Position numbers and translations under genes: made by a program. This document shows, one piece after another, positions 1-8,676 of a stretch of DNA of 64,000 nt. Under the pieces are notes generated by a model. That model saw only the letters and a list, made by a program, of their open reading frames with translations. It did not search any database and was not told the origin of the DNA. The DNA is taken from contig JAJDAN010000048.1 of NCBI GenBank assembly GCA_029261855.1, positions 62,001 through 126,000 of the forward strand. Reading direction: 5' to 3'. Numbering within the stretch: position 1 is the stretch's first letter; each line of letters begins with the position of its first letter. The stretch is from Deltaproteobacteria bacterium (GTDB lineage: Bacteria > Myxococcota_A > UBA9160 > UBA4427).

Positions 1-2
1 AC

Positions 3-1226
3 GGCGGCGAAGCGCTCGACGGGGTGGACGCCTACGAGGACGTGGTCGCAGGGACCGACCCGGCGCCGCGCATCGCGCGTTCCGAGGACGACGTCTACAT
101 GTTGTACACCGGTGGCACCACGGGCATGCCCAAGGGCGTCATGTACAACATGGGCGGCATGACCCAGAGCTTCGTCTCCACGGTCTTCCCCGTGGTCGGG
201 CTCCCGGTCCCCGACGACCTGGCGGAGGTGGCGGGCCTGGTTGCCGAAGCCCAGAAGGCCGGGAACACCGTCGTGTCCGTCCCGACTTGTCCGATGATGC
301 ACGGCACCGGAGGCTGGGTGGGGATGATGATGCCTCATTGCGCCGGTGCCACGGTGGTGTCCCTCGAAGGGCGTCATCTCGACGGACACGAGATCTGGCA
401 GACCGTGCAGCGCGAGAAGGCCACCCAGCTCGTGATCGTCGGAGACGCGTTCGCGAAGCCGATGTTGCGCGCCCTCGAAGAGGGTCGCGATCGCGGCACT
501 CCCTATGACACGTCGTCGGTGAGGTTCGTCGTTTCCTCGGGCGTGATGTGGACGTCCGAGGTGAAGCAGCAGCTGCTCGACTGGGGCGAGTTCATCCTGA
601 TCGACGCCATGGGCTCCACGGAAGGCAGCATGGGGACCCAGATCACCACTCGCGGCAACGTTGGCGAGACGGCGCGTTTCACCATGTCGCCGACCACCAA
701 GGTCTTCACGGAAGACGGGCGACTGGTGACGCCCGGCTCCGGCGAGACCGGGATGGTGGCCGCCGGGGGCAACGTGCCGTTCGGCTATTACAAGGACGCG
801 GCGAAGTCCGAGGCGACGTTCCGCACCATCGACGGCGTGCGGTACTCGTTCCCGGGCGACTGGGCCCGAGTCGAGGACGACGGCAGCCTGACCCTGCTGG
901 GGCGCGGGTCTCAGTGCATCAACTCCGCGGGAGAGAAGATCTACCCCGAGGAAGTGGAAGAGGCCGTCAAGCTGCACGAAGGCATCGTCGACTGCCTGGT
1001 CGTCGGCGTTCCCGATGAGAAGTTCGGCGAGCGGGTGACCGCGGTGGCCTCGCGCGCGGCAGGTGCGTCGGTGACCGAGGACGAGCTGCGCGCCTTCACG
1101 AAGGAGCGACTCGCGCACTTCAAAGTGCCCAAGCGCGTCCACCTCGTGGACCAGGTGCAGCGCGCGCCCAACGGCAAGGCCGACTACAAGTGGGCCAAGC
1201 AGGTCGTGCTGGACGCGGAAGCCTGA
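3..1226 (+). CDS. Acyl-CoA synthetase (AMP-forming), 5' end missing
   Basis: The reading frame is open to the left window edge, so the N-terminal part (roughly 130-150 residues compared with the usual 530-550) lies outside. The visible part has the ATP/AMP-binding P-loop YTGGTTGMPKG near its start, the adenylate motif MGSTEGS in the middle, the hinge region GDWARVEDDGSLTLLGRG and, at the C-terminus, PNGKADYKWAK with the catalytic lysine. These define the ANL superfamily, which activates a carboxylic acid to acyl-AMP and then acyl-CoA. The KADYKWAK ending resembles the FadD19/FadD3-like branch seen in actinobacterial steroid and branched-acid catabolism, but the substrate cannot be read from sequence. 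The downstream thioesterase gene starts directly after the stop codon, so the two are probably one transcript. Confidence 0.93.
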   Translation, partial: GGEALDGVDAYEDVVAGTDPAPRIARSEDDVYMLYTGGTTGMPKGVMYNMGGMTQSFVSTVFPVVGLPVPDDLAEVAGLVAEAQKAGNTVVSVPTCPMMHGTGGWVGMMMPHCAGATVVSLEGRHLDGHEIWQTVQREKATQLVIVGDAFAKPMLRALEEGRDRGTPYDTSSVRFVVSSGVMWTSEVKQQLLDWGEFILIDAMGSTEGSMGTQITTRGNVGETARFTMSPTTKVFTEDGRLVTPGSGETGMVAAGGNVPFGYYKDAAKSEATFRTIDGVRYSFPGDWARVEDDGSLTLLGRGSQCINSAGEKIYPEEVEEAVKLHEGIVDCLVVGVPDEKFGERVTAVASRAAGASVTEDELRAFTKERLAHFKVPKRVHLVDQVQRAPNGKADYKWAKQVVLDAEA

Positions 1227-1889
1227 GTGGGTGCGCAGCCGTCCCGAGGTCTCGAGCTGGTCGCCGAGTTGCGTCGCGCCATCGGGTTGTTGGTCGACGA
1301 AGAGGCCTCTCCGGAAGCGCTGGCACGTGCCGAGCAGCTGGCGAAGTCCCTGTGCGACGAGCTGTCGGGCGAGCGCAGACCGCGCTGGTACGAAGGCGAC
1401 TCGCCCGCGACGGATCCCGGCGCGGCGGCACGTCGCGCCTACCTGGAACAGAGCCCCATCCGCGGGAAGCTGAACCCCATCGCTCCACCCCTGTCCGTCG
1501 AAGGCTGGCTCGACCGGGAGGACGGGCGTCGCGTCCTGCGGGCGACCGCCGTCCTCGGGCCCGCCTACGAGGGACCTCCCCACGGAGTGCACGGTGGCTG
1601 GGTGGCCGCGCTGTTCGACGATCTGCTCGGGCAAGCCCAGCAAGCCGTCGCCAAGGCCGGGGTCACCGCCGCGCTCAGTGTGCGTTACCGGCACGTGACG
1701 CCCCTCGACGAGGCGCTCCAGCTGGACGCTTGGATCCACGAGGACCGGGGCCGCAGGGTGACGGTGCGGGCCACCTGCCACGCGGGTGACACCTTGACGG
1801 CGGACGCGGAGGCGATCTTCCTCGGCGTCGACTTCGAGGAAGTACGAGGCCGGATGCTGTCGCGGAAGTCTCCGGATTCGAGCCGCTGA
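1227..1889 (+). CDS. PaaI-family hotdog-fold thioesterase
   Basis: A 220-residue protein starting with GTG immediately after the acyl-CoA synthetase stop. The C-terminal two thirds form a single hotdog domain with the motif GPPHGVHGGWVAALFDD (about residues 116-132), where HGG and the following acidic residues match the PaaI/YbgC-type active site. The N-terminal 80 residues are helical and typical of the longer actinobacterial PaaI proteins that sit beside FadD genes. It should hydrolyse acyl-CoA thioesters, releasing CoA or proof-reading the product of the neighbouring ligase. Family assignment is firm and the substrate is unknown. Confidence 0.85.
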   Translation: MGAQPSRGLELVAELRRAIGLLVDEEASPEALARAEQLAKSLCDELSGERRPRWYEGDSPATDPGAAARRAYLEQSPIRGKLNPIAPPLSVEGWLDREDGRRVLRATAVLGPAYEGPPHGVHGGWVAALFDDLLGQAQQAVAKAGVTAALSVRYRHVTPLDEALQLDAWIHEDRGRRVTVRATCHAGDTLTADAEAIFLGVDFEEVRGRMLSRKSPDSSR

Positions 1890-1969
1890 GCGACTTCCTC
1901 CCCGTGTGATACGTTCTGCGCGAGCCATCCGCTGAAACGGCATTTGGCTCTCGTTCTTGGGGGGGAACG

Positions 1970-3034
1970 ATGACACCTCGCACTGCGTCTCGATCGGCGC
2001 TCATTCGTCTTTCAGCAAGCGCCTTCGCATTCGCGCTTGCCGGCCTGGCCGGCGGAGCGGCGCCCGCGGCGGCCGATCCCGACGGCTGGCGGGCCGTGCC
2101 CGCGGTCCCGGAACTGCACGTCCGCTTCGAGGATTCGGAACACGGCGCTCCGTGCGCTCCATTGGGCACGACCCCGACGCCCGCCGCGGTGGAATGCTGG
2201 GCGGCCTACGTCGACCGGGCCGTGTCCAAGCGCTCGTCGCCCCTGACCACCGAGATCAATCTCGCCTGCGTGGCGAAGTGGGAGGACACCGGGCCGGGGC
2301 AGGGCGGTTGTCCGGGGGATGCCGCGCGCTGCGTGCGACCCGCACTGGGAATCTTCGAGCGGGTGCCCGAGGACCTGCCCATCGACACGAACATCTCGGC
2401 GACCTGGGCGCTGGCCACGGACCTGGCCCGGGAGTACACCGCCTTCCAGACCCTGCGCAGCGGCCACGCCCTGAACCCGCATCGCCCGCGGATCGCCGGC
2501 CTGGCGGTGTCCCAGGGGATGCTCGTGCTGTACCGCGCGTACGCGATCACGGCACTCCGCAGGCAGCTGGAAGCCGAGACCTGCGGCCGCGACCACCTCC
2601 AGCCGTACTTCGACCTGGCCCGCCAGGTCACGCAGGAACTCGGCGGGTCCGACGTCCCCGAGATCCTCGACAGCTATCCGGCGCCCGGTCAGCTCTGGGC
2701 GCGACGCTTCTACCGGGTCCAGCTCGAGGTGCTCGGTCGCGCCGACGGGATCCGACCGGCCCAGGACTGGAAGCAGGACTGCGAGAAGGCCGCCGAGGTC
2801 GGGCGCCGGGTCGGTCGCCTCGATGCGGACCTGAACGTGTGGTGCGGCTACGCGTACGAGCTGCTCGGCCAGTCCGACGAGGCCTTCATCCACTGGCAGC
2901 TCGCGCGACGCAGCCCGAATCACCCCGAAGCGTCCAGCTTTGCAAAGCGGCGCCTGGAGGTCGAAGGGCGAGCCGCCGCCAAGACCGCCCAGACCGCCAA
3001 GACCGCCGAGAACGCCGCGGAGGTTCGCCCGTGA
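1970..3034 (+). CDS. Secreted protein of unknown function with helical repeats
   Basis: A 354-residue protein beginning with a signal peptide (Arg/Ser-rich start, a hydrophobic stretch around residues 12-32 and an AAA-type cleavage site before ADPDG). A run of G bases just upstream (GGGGGGGAA) acts as the ribosome site for the ATG. The mature part contains paired cysteines and helical, TPR-like segments, for example the region ending in YELLGQSDEAFIHWQLARR (about residues 300-320). The last 25 residues are an Ala/Lys/Thr-rich tail. No family was recognised. Its stop overlaps the GTG of the downstream lipoprotein gene, so the two are translationally coupled and likely act together in the envelope. 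Confidence 0.75.
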   Translation: MTPRTASRSALIRLSASAFAFALAGLAGGAAPAAADPDGWRAVPAVPELHVRFEDSEHGAPCAPLGTTPTPAAVECWAAYVDRAVSKRSSPLTTEINLACVAKWEDTGPGQGGCPGDAARCVRPALGIFERVPEDLPIDTNISATWALATDLAREYTAFQTLRSGHALNPHRPRIAGLAVSQGMLVLYRAYAITALRRQLEAETCGRDHLQPYFDLARQVTQELGGSDVPEILDSYPAPGQLWARRFYRVQLEVLGRADGIRPAQDWKQDCEKAAEVGRRVGRLDADLNVWCGYAYELLGQSDEAFIHWQLARRSPNHPEASSFAKRRLEVEGRAAAKTAQTAKTAENAAEVRP

Positions 3035-4020
3035 GCGGCTCGAAGTCGCTTCGACGCCTGTCGGCTTTCCGGCAGCCCGCCCTCTGTCCCGGGCTCGCCG
3101 CACTGGGACTCGCATTGGTCTCCGGGCTCGGTTGTCAGACCGTCGGCCGAACGGTGGCGATGCCCGAGGGTCAGCCCCCGCTCGCCGAGCTGGTGGCGCC
3201 CCCCGCGTACCTGACGCCGCGTTCCCAGCGCTACCGGATCGCAGTGCGACCGTTCGTGGACCAGACCGGACAGGCGGCGGACGTCGCCGAGGTCGGTGCG
3301 GAAGTGTTGATGACGGCCCTGCACGCACGCGACCGGTTCTCCCTCTTCGATGCGGGTGAGTTCGACGTGCGCGCTCTGGCGGAGATCCGGACGTCGCCGG
3401 CGGCGGTCTCGGCACCTGGGACGGATGTCGAACCGGCACCTCACTCGCTCCTGCGACCCGGCGCGACGGACGTCTACCAGCAGTTCCAGGGCATGGTGGA
3501 CGGTGTCCTCGAGGGCTACGTCACGGCGATCCGGCGCGACAAGAAGGGCAACGGCCACTTCGAGGTCGACTACCGCGTCGTCGATCCGTACTCGCGCATG
3601 GTCGTGACCAGCGGGAACGCGCGCATCGGATTGGCGGGTGGCACGGTGGTACGCCGCGACTTCCAGCAGCTTGCCCTCGCGGTCAGCCGTTCGTTCATCG
3701 ACCCGGTCGTGATGGCCCAGTACGAGCTGAAGGTTCGCGAGATCAGTCTCGAGGGCAACGAGGTGACCCTGACCCTCGACGGGGGGAGCGAGAAGAAAGT
3801 CGAGCGCGGCGCCGTGGGTTTCGTGGTCGAGAGTGATCGCGTGGCGCGGGTCGATCGCTACCTCGCCAAGTTCGTGGTGGTGACCGTGTTCCCCGAGGCG
3901 GCCGTGGGTGTGGTCGTCGAGCACTGCAATGCGGTCGGGCGTTGTCCGGCCGGGTCGGGGGTCGTGCCCGTCGAGCAGGCGCTCAACGTGCACCCCGGAG
4001 CCGAGGTCCGCTTCAAGTAG
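3031..4020 (+). CDS. CsgG/FlgT-like outer membrane lipoprotein
   Basis: A 329-residue protein. The frame is open far upstream, but the GTG at 3031 is chosen because it overlaps the preceding stop by four bases and is followed directly by a lipoprotein signal (hydrophobic stretch ending LVSGLGC, lipid-modified Cys about residue 32). The domain beginning YRIAVRPFVDQTGQ and continuing with an ALHARDRFSLFD element resembles the start of CsgG/GNA1162-type proteins, which assemble periplasmic rings or secretion pores. A C-terminal beta-rich part (ELKVREISLEGNEVTLTLDG and onward) resembles the C-terminal domain of FlgT-like proteins. CsgG-like function is inferred; no curli subunit gene is visible nearby. 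Confidence 0.7.
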   Translation: MSGSKSLRRLSAFRQPALCPGLAALGLALVSGLGCQTVGRTVAMPEGQPPLAELVAPPAYLTPRSQRYRIAVRPFVDQTGQAADVAEVGAEVLMTALHARDRFSLFDAGEFDVRALAEIRTSPAAVSAPGTDVEPAPHSLLRPGATDVYQQFQGMVDGVLEGYVTAIRRDKKGNGHFEVDYRVVDPYSRMVVTSGNARIGLAGGTVVRRDFQQLALAVSRSFIDPVVMAQYELKVREISLEGNEVTLTLDGGSEKKVERGAVGFVVESDRVARVDRYLAKFVVVTVFPEAAVGVVVEHCNAVGRCPAGSGVVPVEQALNVHPGAEVRFK

Positions 4021-4067
4021 CGTGTCGCGTCACGCGCTTGCGTCCCGCTAAGCTCCCGCCCACCAAC

Positions 4068-4877
4068 ATGAACAGCGAGCCTTCCACTCCCGTGTGGGTC
4101 GACCAGGACATGAGCGAGCCCGTCCACGTGCCGCTCCCCCGTGGCGAGGCCTGGGTGTATTCCCGTCGCTGTCCCGGCAAGGAGGAGAACCAGGACGCCG
4201 TCGGCTGCTTCGTGCTCGACGGCGGAGGCGTGCTGGTGGTGGCCGACGGCATGGGCGGGCAGGCCGGTGGCGCCAGCGCGTCGCGCATCGCCCTGGAGTG
4301 CCTCGCGACTCGGCTGTCCGAGCCGTCCGCGGGGAGCGGCGGGGTCCGAGCGGCGATCCTCGATGCCACCGAGGAGGCGAACCGACGCGTGCTCGAACTC
4401 GGGATCGGAGCGGGTACGACCCTCGCCGCCGCCGAAGTCCTGGCGGACACCCTGCGGCCATATCACGTGGGGGACTCCGAGATCCTCGTGTGTGGACAGC
4501 GGGGTCGCATCTACCTGCAGACCGTCTCCCATTCGCCGGTCGGGTATGCGGTCGAGGCGGGCATGCTGGACGGCGAGGAGGCGATCCACCACGACGAACG
4601 CCACCTGGTCTCGAACGTCGTCGGCACCAACGAAATGCGGATCGAGGTCGGGAGCCCCTTGAGCCTGAATCGCTACGACACCGTGATGCTGGCGACCGAC
4701 GGCGTGCACGACAACCTGCACCACCGCGAGATCGTCGAGGCGATCCGCACGGGGCCGTTGAGGACTGCAGCCGCGACCCTGGCCGAAAAGGCCGTCGCCC
4801 GCATGGAAGCACCCATCGAGGGCCAGCCCTCGAAGCCCGACGACCTCACCTTCGTCCTCTACCGCCGCACTTCCTAG
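4068..4877 (+). CDS. PP2C-type Ser/Thr protein phosphatase
   Basis: A 269-residue soluble protein. The ATG at 4068 is preferred over an upstream start inside the previous gene because homology begins only after it. The ENQDA motif (residues 40-44) and VVADGMGG (58-64) carry the metal-binding aspartates of PPM/PP2C phosphatases. A GTTLAAAEV segment, a HVGDSEIL motif, LATDGVHDNL and the terminal PDDLTFVLYR complete the fold. It dephosphorylates Ser/Thr in the cytoplasm. It faces a Ser/Thr kinase gene on the other strand, and the two probably write and erase the same phosphorylation. No sensor or membrane domain is attached. Confidence 0.92.
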   Translation: MNSEPSTPVWVDQDMSEPVHVPLPRGEAWVYSRRCPGKEENQDAVGCFVLDGGGVLVVADGMGGQAGGASASRIALECLATRLSEPSAGSGGVRAAILDATEEANRRVLELGIGAGTTLAAAEVLADTLRPYHVGDSEILVCGQRGRIYLQTVSHSPVGYAVEAGMLDGEEAIHHDERHLVSNVVGTNEMRIEVGSPLSLNRYDTVMLATDGVHDNLHHREIVEAIRTGPLRTAAATLAEKAVARMEAPIEGQPSKPDDLTFVLYRRTS

Positions 4878-4882
4878 GAACC

Positions 4883-5018
4883 GAGCCCTCAGCGGGTCTT
4901 TGTAGGAGCCTTCAGCTGCCCTCCGAGGGAGCCCTCAGCGGGTCTTTGTAGAGCCTTCAGCTGTCCTTCAAGGGAGCCCTCAGCGGGTCTTTGTAGGAGC
5001 CTTCAGCTGCTCTTCAAG
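4883..5018. repeat. Three-copy ~46 bp tandem repeat overlapping the kinase 3' end
   Basis: Three near-identical units start at 4883, 4929 and 4974, each opening GAGCCCTCAGCGGGTCTTTG. The third copy runs into the last codons and stop of the minus-strand kinase gene, so copies one and two look like duplications of that gene end. Each unit itself holds two half-units beginning GAGCC(C/T)TCAGC about 23 bp apart, indicating an older duplication. The block sits exactly between two converging genes and could form hairpins that end both transcripts. Confidence 0.9.
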
Positions 5019-6340
5019 AACGTCCCGGCCCGGGGTTCCCGCCGTCCGCACCAGGGGCAGAAGCGCCAGGAGTGCTTCGACACGGGCCAGCGGCAGCGCG
5101 GGCAGCGGTCGGGCAGGTGGCTGTGGGACCACAGGCGTTTCGGCTTCTGCTTGCAGCAGGGGCAGTAGCGCATGAAGGGTTGCAGCTCCCCCGAGCATCC
5201 CTTGCGGGGGCAATCGCGTTCGGCCAGCGGGTCCGGGCGCGGGGGCTTGCCGTTGCCCTCGAAGCGACCGGGATAGCACCAGGGACAGCAGGTCCACTCG
5301 GGCATGACGCCCCGCTCGCAGTGGGGGCAGAAGAGCGGGTAGCTGGTCACCTCGCGCAGGGAGTTGTCACCCGACCCGCACCAGGGGCAGTGGAGCATCG
5401 GCTCGGAGATCGGTCCGTCGCAGCGATGGCAGCTGTAACGCATCCCGAGGGCCGACCCGTGCCGCCGCTTGAACTGCGTCGCTTCGAGGTCGAGGGCGGA
5501 CTTGTGGGGCTTCGGCGCCGTGCGTCGGGCGACCCGCCGTCGTGTCGGGGCCGGCGCTACCTGGCGGAACGCGTTCTCGAGGGCTCCGTGGAAGGCAATC
5601 GCGTCCGAGTAGCGGCGGCTCGGCTCGAACTCCGCCGCCTTGCGAAGCACCGGCTGCAGCGGCCCGGGCACGCGTTCCCAGAAGCGGTCCACGTTTTCCG
5701 GGGGCCATTCGAAGGGCCAGGTGGGCAGCACGCCCGTCAGGAGCTGATAGCCGATCAGGCCAAGGGAGAATACGTCCGAGGTGAGCTTGGGACGGCCGTA
5801 GGCCTGCTCTGGCGCCATGTAGCCGAGGGTTCCGGCCTCGGTGTAGGTCGCGGTGGCGTTGCGGGCGAAGCGGGACACGCCGAAGTCCGTGAGGGCCGCG
5901 CGTCGATTGGCGAACAGGAGGATGTTGTCGGGCTTCACGTCCCGGTGGAGCACGTTCTTCGAGTGCGCGTAGGCGAGGCCGGCTGCGACATCGCGGATCA
6001 CCTGCAACGCGAGGGGGCCGGACCGCCGAATGCCCGGCGCGTCGGCGAGGCACTTCTCGGCCAGATCCGTCGCCATGACAAAGCGTCCGTCGACCCAGTC
6101 CGCGTTGCGGACGGTCACGATGTTCGGGTGGTCGAGGCGGCTGGCGATGCGCGCTTCGTGCTCGACGGCCTCGGGGCCCCACTCGTCGATGACCTCGGGG
6201 TGGGCGACCTTCAGCGCGACGCGACGGTTCTCCACCGTATCGCGGGCCTTCCAGACCGTCGCGAAGCTCCCGGATCCGAGCTTCTTCTCGAGTGCGTACT
6301 TCCCGAGGCGGGAGCCTCGTCGGAGGGTTGCGGGAGGCAT
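5003..6340 (-). CDS. Ser/Thr protein kinase with C-terminal zinc-ribbon array
   Basis: A 445-residue cytoplasmic protein. The kinase domain (about residues 14-260) has the glycine loop GSGSFA at 22-27, the ATP lysine K44, HRDVKPDN with catalytic D134, DFG at 152-154 and APE at 176-178, so it should be active. A basic Pro/Arg linker (262-295) leads to a region with about eight Cx(2-4)C knuckles (C304/C307, C318/C321, C338/C341, C352/C355, C377/C382, C393/C396, C413/C416, C428/C431), enough for four zinc ribbons. There is no transmembrane helix, unlike PASTA kinases. The zinc array probably binds a protein or nucleic acid partner. The converging PP2C gene is the likely antagonist. Confidence 0.93.
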   Translation of the reverse strand: MPPATLRRGSRLGKYALEKKLGSGSFATVWKARDTVENRRVALKVAHPEVIDEWGPEAVEHEARIASRLDHPNIVTVRNADWVDGRFVMATDLAEKCLADAPGIRRSGPLALQVIRDVAAGLAYAHSKNVLHRDVKPDNILLFANRRAALTDFGVSRFARNATATYTEAGTLGYMAPEQAYGRPKLTSDVFSLGLIGYQLLTGVLPTWPFEWPPENVDRFWERVPGPLQPVLRKAAEFEPSRRYSDAIAFHGALENAFRQVAPAPTRRRVARRTAPKPHKSALDLEATQFKRRHGSALGMRYSCHRCDGPISEPMLHCPWCGSGDNSLREVTSYPLFCPHCERGVMPEWTCCPWCYPGRFEGNGKPPRPDPLAERDCPRKGCSGELQPFMRYCPCCKQKPKRLWSHSHLPDRCPRCRWPVSKHSWRFCPWCGRREPRAGTFLKSS

Positions 6341-6801
6341 TCGTTCCTAGTGACGGCGGCGCAGATGAAGGCGGAAGCCACTGTGACACCTCGGCCTGGA
6401 TCGTTCAAGAGTCCACCCGACATCGAGGGGCGTTTCAGGCGGTCGGGGTTCAGCTCTGCTTGACAACCGACGATGAGCGGGAAATGCTGCCCGCCATGTT
6501 CACGCCCGAGTCGCATCGCTTCGCCACCGCATTCGAGAGCGCCCATGCGCCTGCGGCCGCGTGTGCGCTCGTGCTCGACGGCCTCTTCTCCCTTCTCTAC
6601 CTCGACCTCTGCCCCGACGTCATTTCGGCGAACTCCGTCCAGATGACCGCGGGAGAATCCTCGGTGTAGCCGGAAGCACCACTTCAAGACCCCTCGAAAG
6701 GCCCTTCCGGCACCACCGGAAGGGCCTTTCGCGTTTCTGGGCTCGCGGGCCTGCGAGCGCGGATGCCAGCAACTCCAGAAGGCCTGAGAGAAGGAGCCCG
6801 T
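6341..6801. other. Intergenic region, no convincing gene
   Basis: About 460 bp between the start of the minus-strand kinase gene and the plus-strand ABC operon. A short plus-strand frame (ATG at 6484, stop at 6669, 61 codons) ends 25 bp before a strong terminator, which is the only hint that it is expressed. Its product has no recognisable family and no ribosome site stands out, so it is not called as a gene. The region must also hold the promoters of both flanking genes, but no clear -35/-10 pair was found. Confidence 0.5.
6695..6731 (+). terminator. Strong hairpin terminator
   Basis: A perfect 16-bp inverted repeat (CGAAAGGCCCTTCCGG at 6695-6710 and its complement at 6716-6731) with a 5-base loop CACCA. 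The right arm is followed by GCGTTTCTGG rather than a long T-run, and the left flank is AC-rich. It isolates the ABC transporter operon from whatever is transcribed upstream. Confidence 0.8.
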
Positions 6802-7836
6802 ATGACCGCCGCCGCCATCGAAGTCAGATCCCTGCACAAGCATTTCCGGGTCAAGGACCGCGCGCCGGGGCTCCGGGGCGCCGTTCGCGGGCTCTTCGGC
6901 TCGCGCGTGCGCGAGGTTCCGGCGGTGGAGGATCTGTCGTTCCGCGTAGAGCCCGGAGAGCGTGTCGCGTTCGTCGGTCCGAACGGGGCCGGCAAATCGA
7001 CGACCATCAAGATCCTGGCGGGCATCCTGCATCCGGACCGGGGCTCGGTGCACGTGCTGGGTCTGACGCCCTGGAAGGACCGGCGCCGCCTCGGATTCCG
7101 GATCGGAACGGTCTTCGGTCAGCGGAGCCAGCTCTGGTACCACCTGCCGGCGCGGGACACCTTCGAGCTGCTCGCCCGCATCTACGAGCAGGACCCGGCA
7201 GAACATCGCCGTCGCACCGCCGCCTATGTCGAGCTGTTCGGCCTGGGAGATCTGCTGTCCCAGCCGGTCCGCCAGCTGTCCCTGGGGCAGCGGATGCGCT
7301 GCGAGGTGGTGGGCAGTCTGTTGCACGCGCCCGAGATCCTGTTCCTCGACGAGCCGACCATTGGCCTGGACGTGACCGCGAAGGCCGTCATCCGGGATCT
7401 CGTGCGCGAGCAGAGCGAGCGCGACGGTCGCACGCTGCTCTTCACGTCTCACGACACCGGGGACATGGAACGCGTGTGCGACCGGGTGATCGTCATCCAT
7501 CGGGGTCGCCTGCTGCTCGACCGCTCGACGAGCGCGCTGCGGAGCGGCTTCATCGAGCGCAAGCGTATGACGGTTCACAGCGCCGCCGAGCGGATCGATC
7601 TGGACGAGCCGGGGGTTCGCGTGACGCGCCGGCGCCCCCACTGCACCGAGCTCGATCTGGACCTGCGCAGGGTGAGTGTCGAGCGCGTCGTCCAGGCCCT
7701 GCTCGCGCAGACAGCCCTCGACGACCTGTCCATCGAGGACCCGCCCATGGAGGAGATCGTGCAGGCCATCTATGCCCGGGCCGAACAGACGCAGGCAGGC
7801 GAGGTCCAGCCCGCTGGAGAGGAGCACGCGCCATGA
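6802..7836 (+). CDS. ABC-2 type transporter ATP-binding protein (first set)
   Basis: A 344-residue ATPase. ATG at 6802 is chosen because GAGAAGGAG lies just upstream. Walker A is GPNGAGKST, the signature is LSLGQRMRCEVVGSL and Walker B is ILFLDEPTIGLD, followed by the switch histidine in FTSHD. A C-terminal extension of about 100 residues is typical of the daunorubicin-type/COG4586 group that works with DUF990-like permeases. Its stop overlaps the start of the first permease gene by four bases. It powers export of an unknown, probably hydrophobic, substrate across the inner membrane. Confidence 0.92.
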   Translation: MTAAAIEVRSLHKHFRVKDRAPGLRGAVRGLFGSRVREVPAVEDLSFRVEPGERVAFVGPNGAGKSTTIKILAGILHPDRGSVHVLGLTPWKDRRRLGFRIGTVFGQRSQLWYHLPARDTFELLARIYEQDPAEHRRRTAAYVELFGLGDLLSQPVRQLSLGQRMRCEVVGSLLHAPEILFLDEPTIGLDVTAKAVIRDLVREQSERDGRTLLFTSHDTGDMERVCDRVIVIHRGRLLLDRSTSALRSGFIERKRMTVHSAAERIDLDEPGVRVTRRRPHCTELDLDLRRVSVERVVQALLAQTALDDLSIEDPPMEEIVQAIYARAEQTQAGEVQPAGEEHAP

Positions 7837-8675
7837 GCGACGCATGGACGGCGGGAGACGTGGGGCCCGCCCACGACAGGGCACCGGCCGCGACGGCTCG
7901 CAAGTACGCCGGCTTCGCGGCCATCGCCATTCGCCAGGGGCTGACGGACCGCGGCGCCCTGCTGGGGCGGCTCGGCTTCTACGCCGTCATCCTGTTCATC
8001 TTCTCGAGACTATGGACGGTGGTCGCCGACAAGGGTGCCTTCCCGGATGCTTCGGCGCGGGACCTGCTGTGGTACCTGGCGGTGACCGAGTGGGTGGTTC
8101 TGTCGCTGCCCTGGATCCACCTGCAGATCGAGAACGATGTGCGCAGCGGCGACATCGCGTATCGCCTGCCGCGGCCGATCTCGTACCTGGGCGGTCGCCT
8201 GGCCGAGTGCGCGGGAGACTTCCTGCTGCGCGCCGTGACCCTGGGGCTGGCCGGCGCCGTCCTCGCCAGCTGGATGGTCGGAGGGCTGCCCGACGATCCG
8301 CGGGGCCTGCTGCTGGTGCTTCCCCTGGGCCTGCTCGCGGGCTGGGCGGGGCTGTGCTTCCACGCCGCCATCGGTCTGTGTGCGGTCTGGTTGCAGGACT
8401 GCTCCCCCGTCTACTGGATCTGGCAGAAGTGCGCGTTCATCCTGGGCGGGCTGCTGCTGCCCCTCGAGATCTACCCGGACTGGCTGCGGGAGTTCGCCCT
8501 GTGGACTCCGTTTGCGGCGATGATGCACGGGCCGGGTCGCATGGCCTTCGGCTGGCAACCCGAAGTGGCCGGGATCGTCGCCCTCAAGCTGCTGTTCTGG
8601 GCGACGGTGGCGACGGTGTTCGTCGTCTGGCTCTACGGTCGCGCCCTGCGCGCCCTCGACGTGAATGGAGGCTGA
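7833..8675 (+). CDS. ABC-2 family permease (first set, subunit A)
   Basis: A 280-residue membrane protein that starts within the stop of the ATPase gene (ATGA overlap). After a 35-residue cytoplasmic start come about six hydrophobic segments, for example LGFYAVILFIFSRLW and GLLLVLPLGLLAGWAGLCF. The motif DVRSGDIAYRLPRPISYL matches the conserved cytoplasmic loop of ABC-2/DUF990-type permeases (NDVRSGDI...LLRP in relatives). Together with the next protein it should form the heterodimeric pore. The substrate is unknown. Confidence 0.85.
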   Translation: MSDAWTAGDVGPAHDRAPAATARKYAGFAAIAIRQGLTDRGALLGRLGFYAVILFIFSRLWTVVADKGAFPDASARDLLWYLAVTEWVVLSLPWIHLQIENDVRSGDIAYRLPRPISYLGGRLAECAGDFLLRAVTLGLAGAVLASWMVGGLPDDPRGLLLVLPLGLLAGWAGLCFHAAIGLCAVWLQDCSPVYWIWQKCAFILGGLLLPLEIYPDWLREFALWTPFAAMMHGPGRMAFGWQPEVAGIVALKLLFWATVATVFVVWLYGRALRALDVNGG

Positions 8676-8676
8676 C

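Noticed and set aside
1957-3030. Extension of the CsgG-like lipoprotein gene upstream to 1957
   Set aside because: The Arg/Pro-rich translation before 3031 is a frame shadow of the secreted protein gene; GTG 3031 is followed by a lipoprotein signal.
6484-6669. Possible 61-codon gene before the terminator at 6695
   Set aside because: No ribosome site, no homology recognised; only its position before a hairpin speaks for it, so it is not listed as a CDS.
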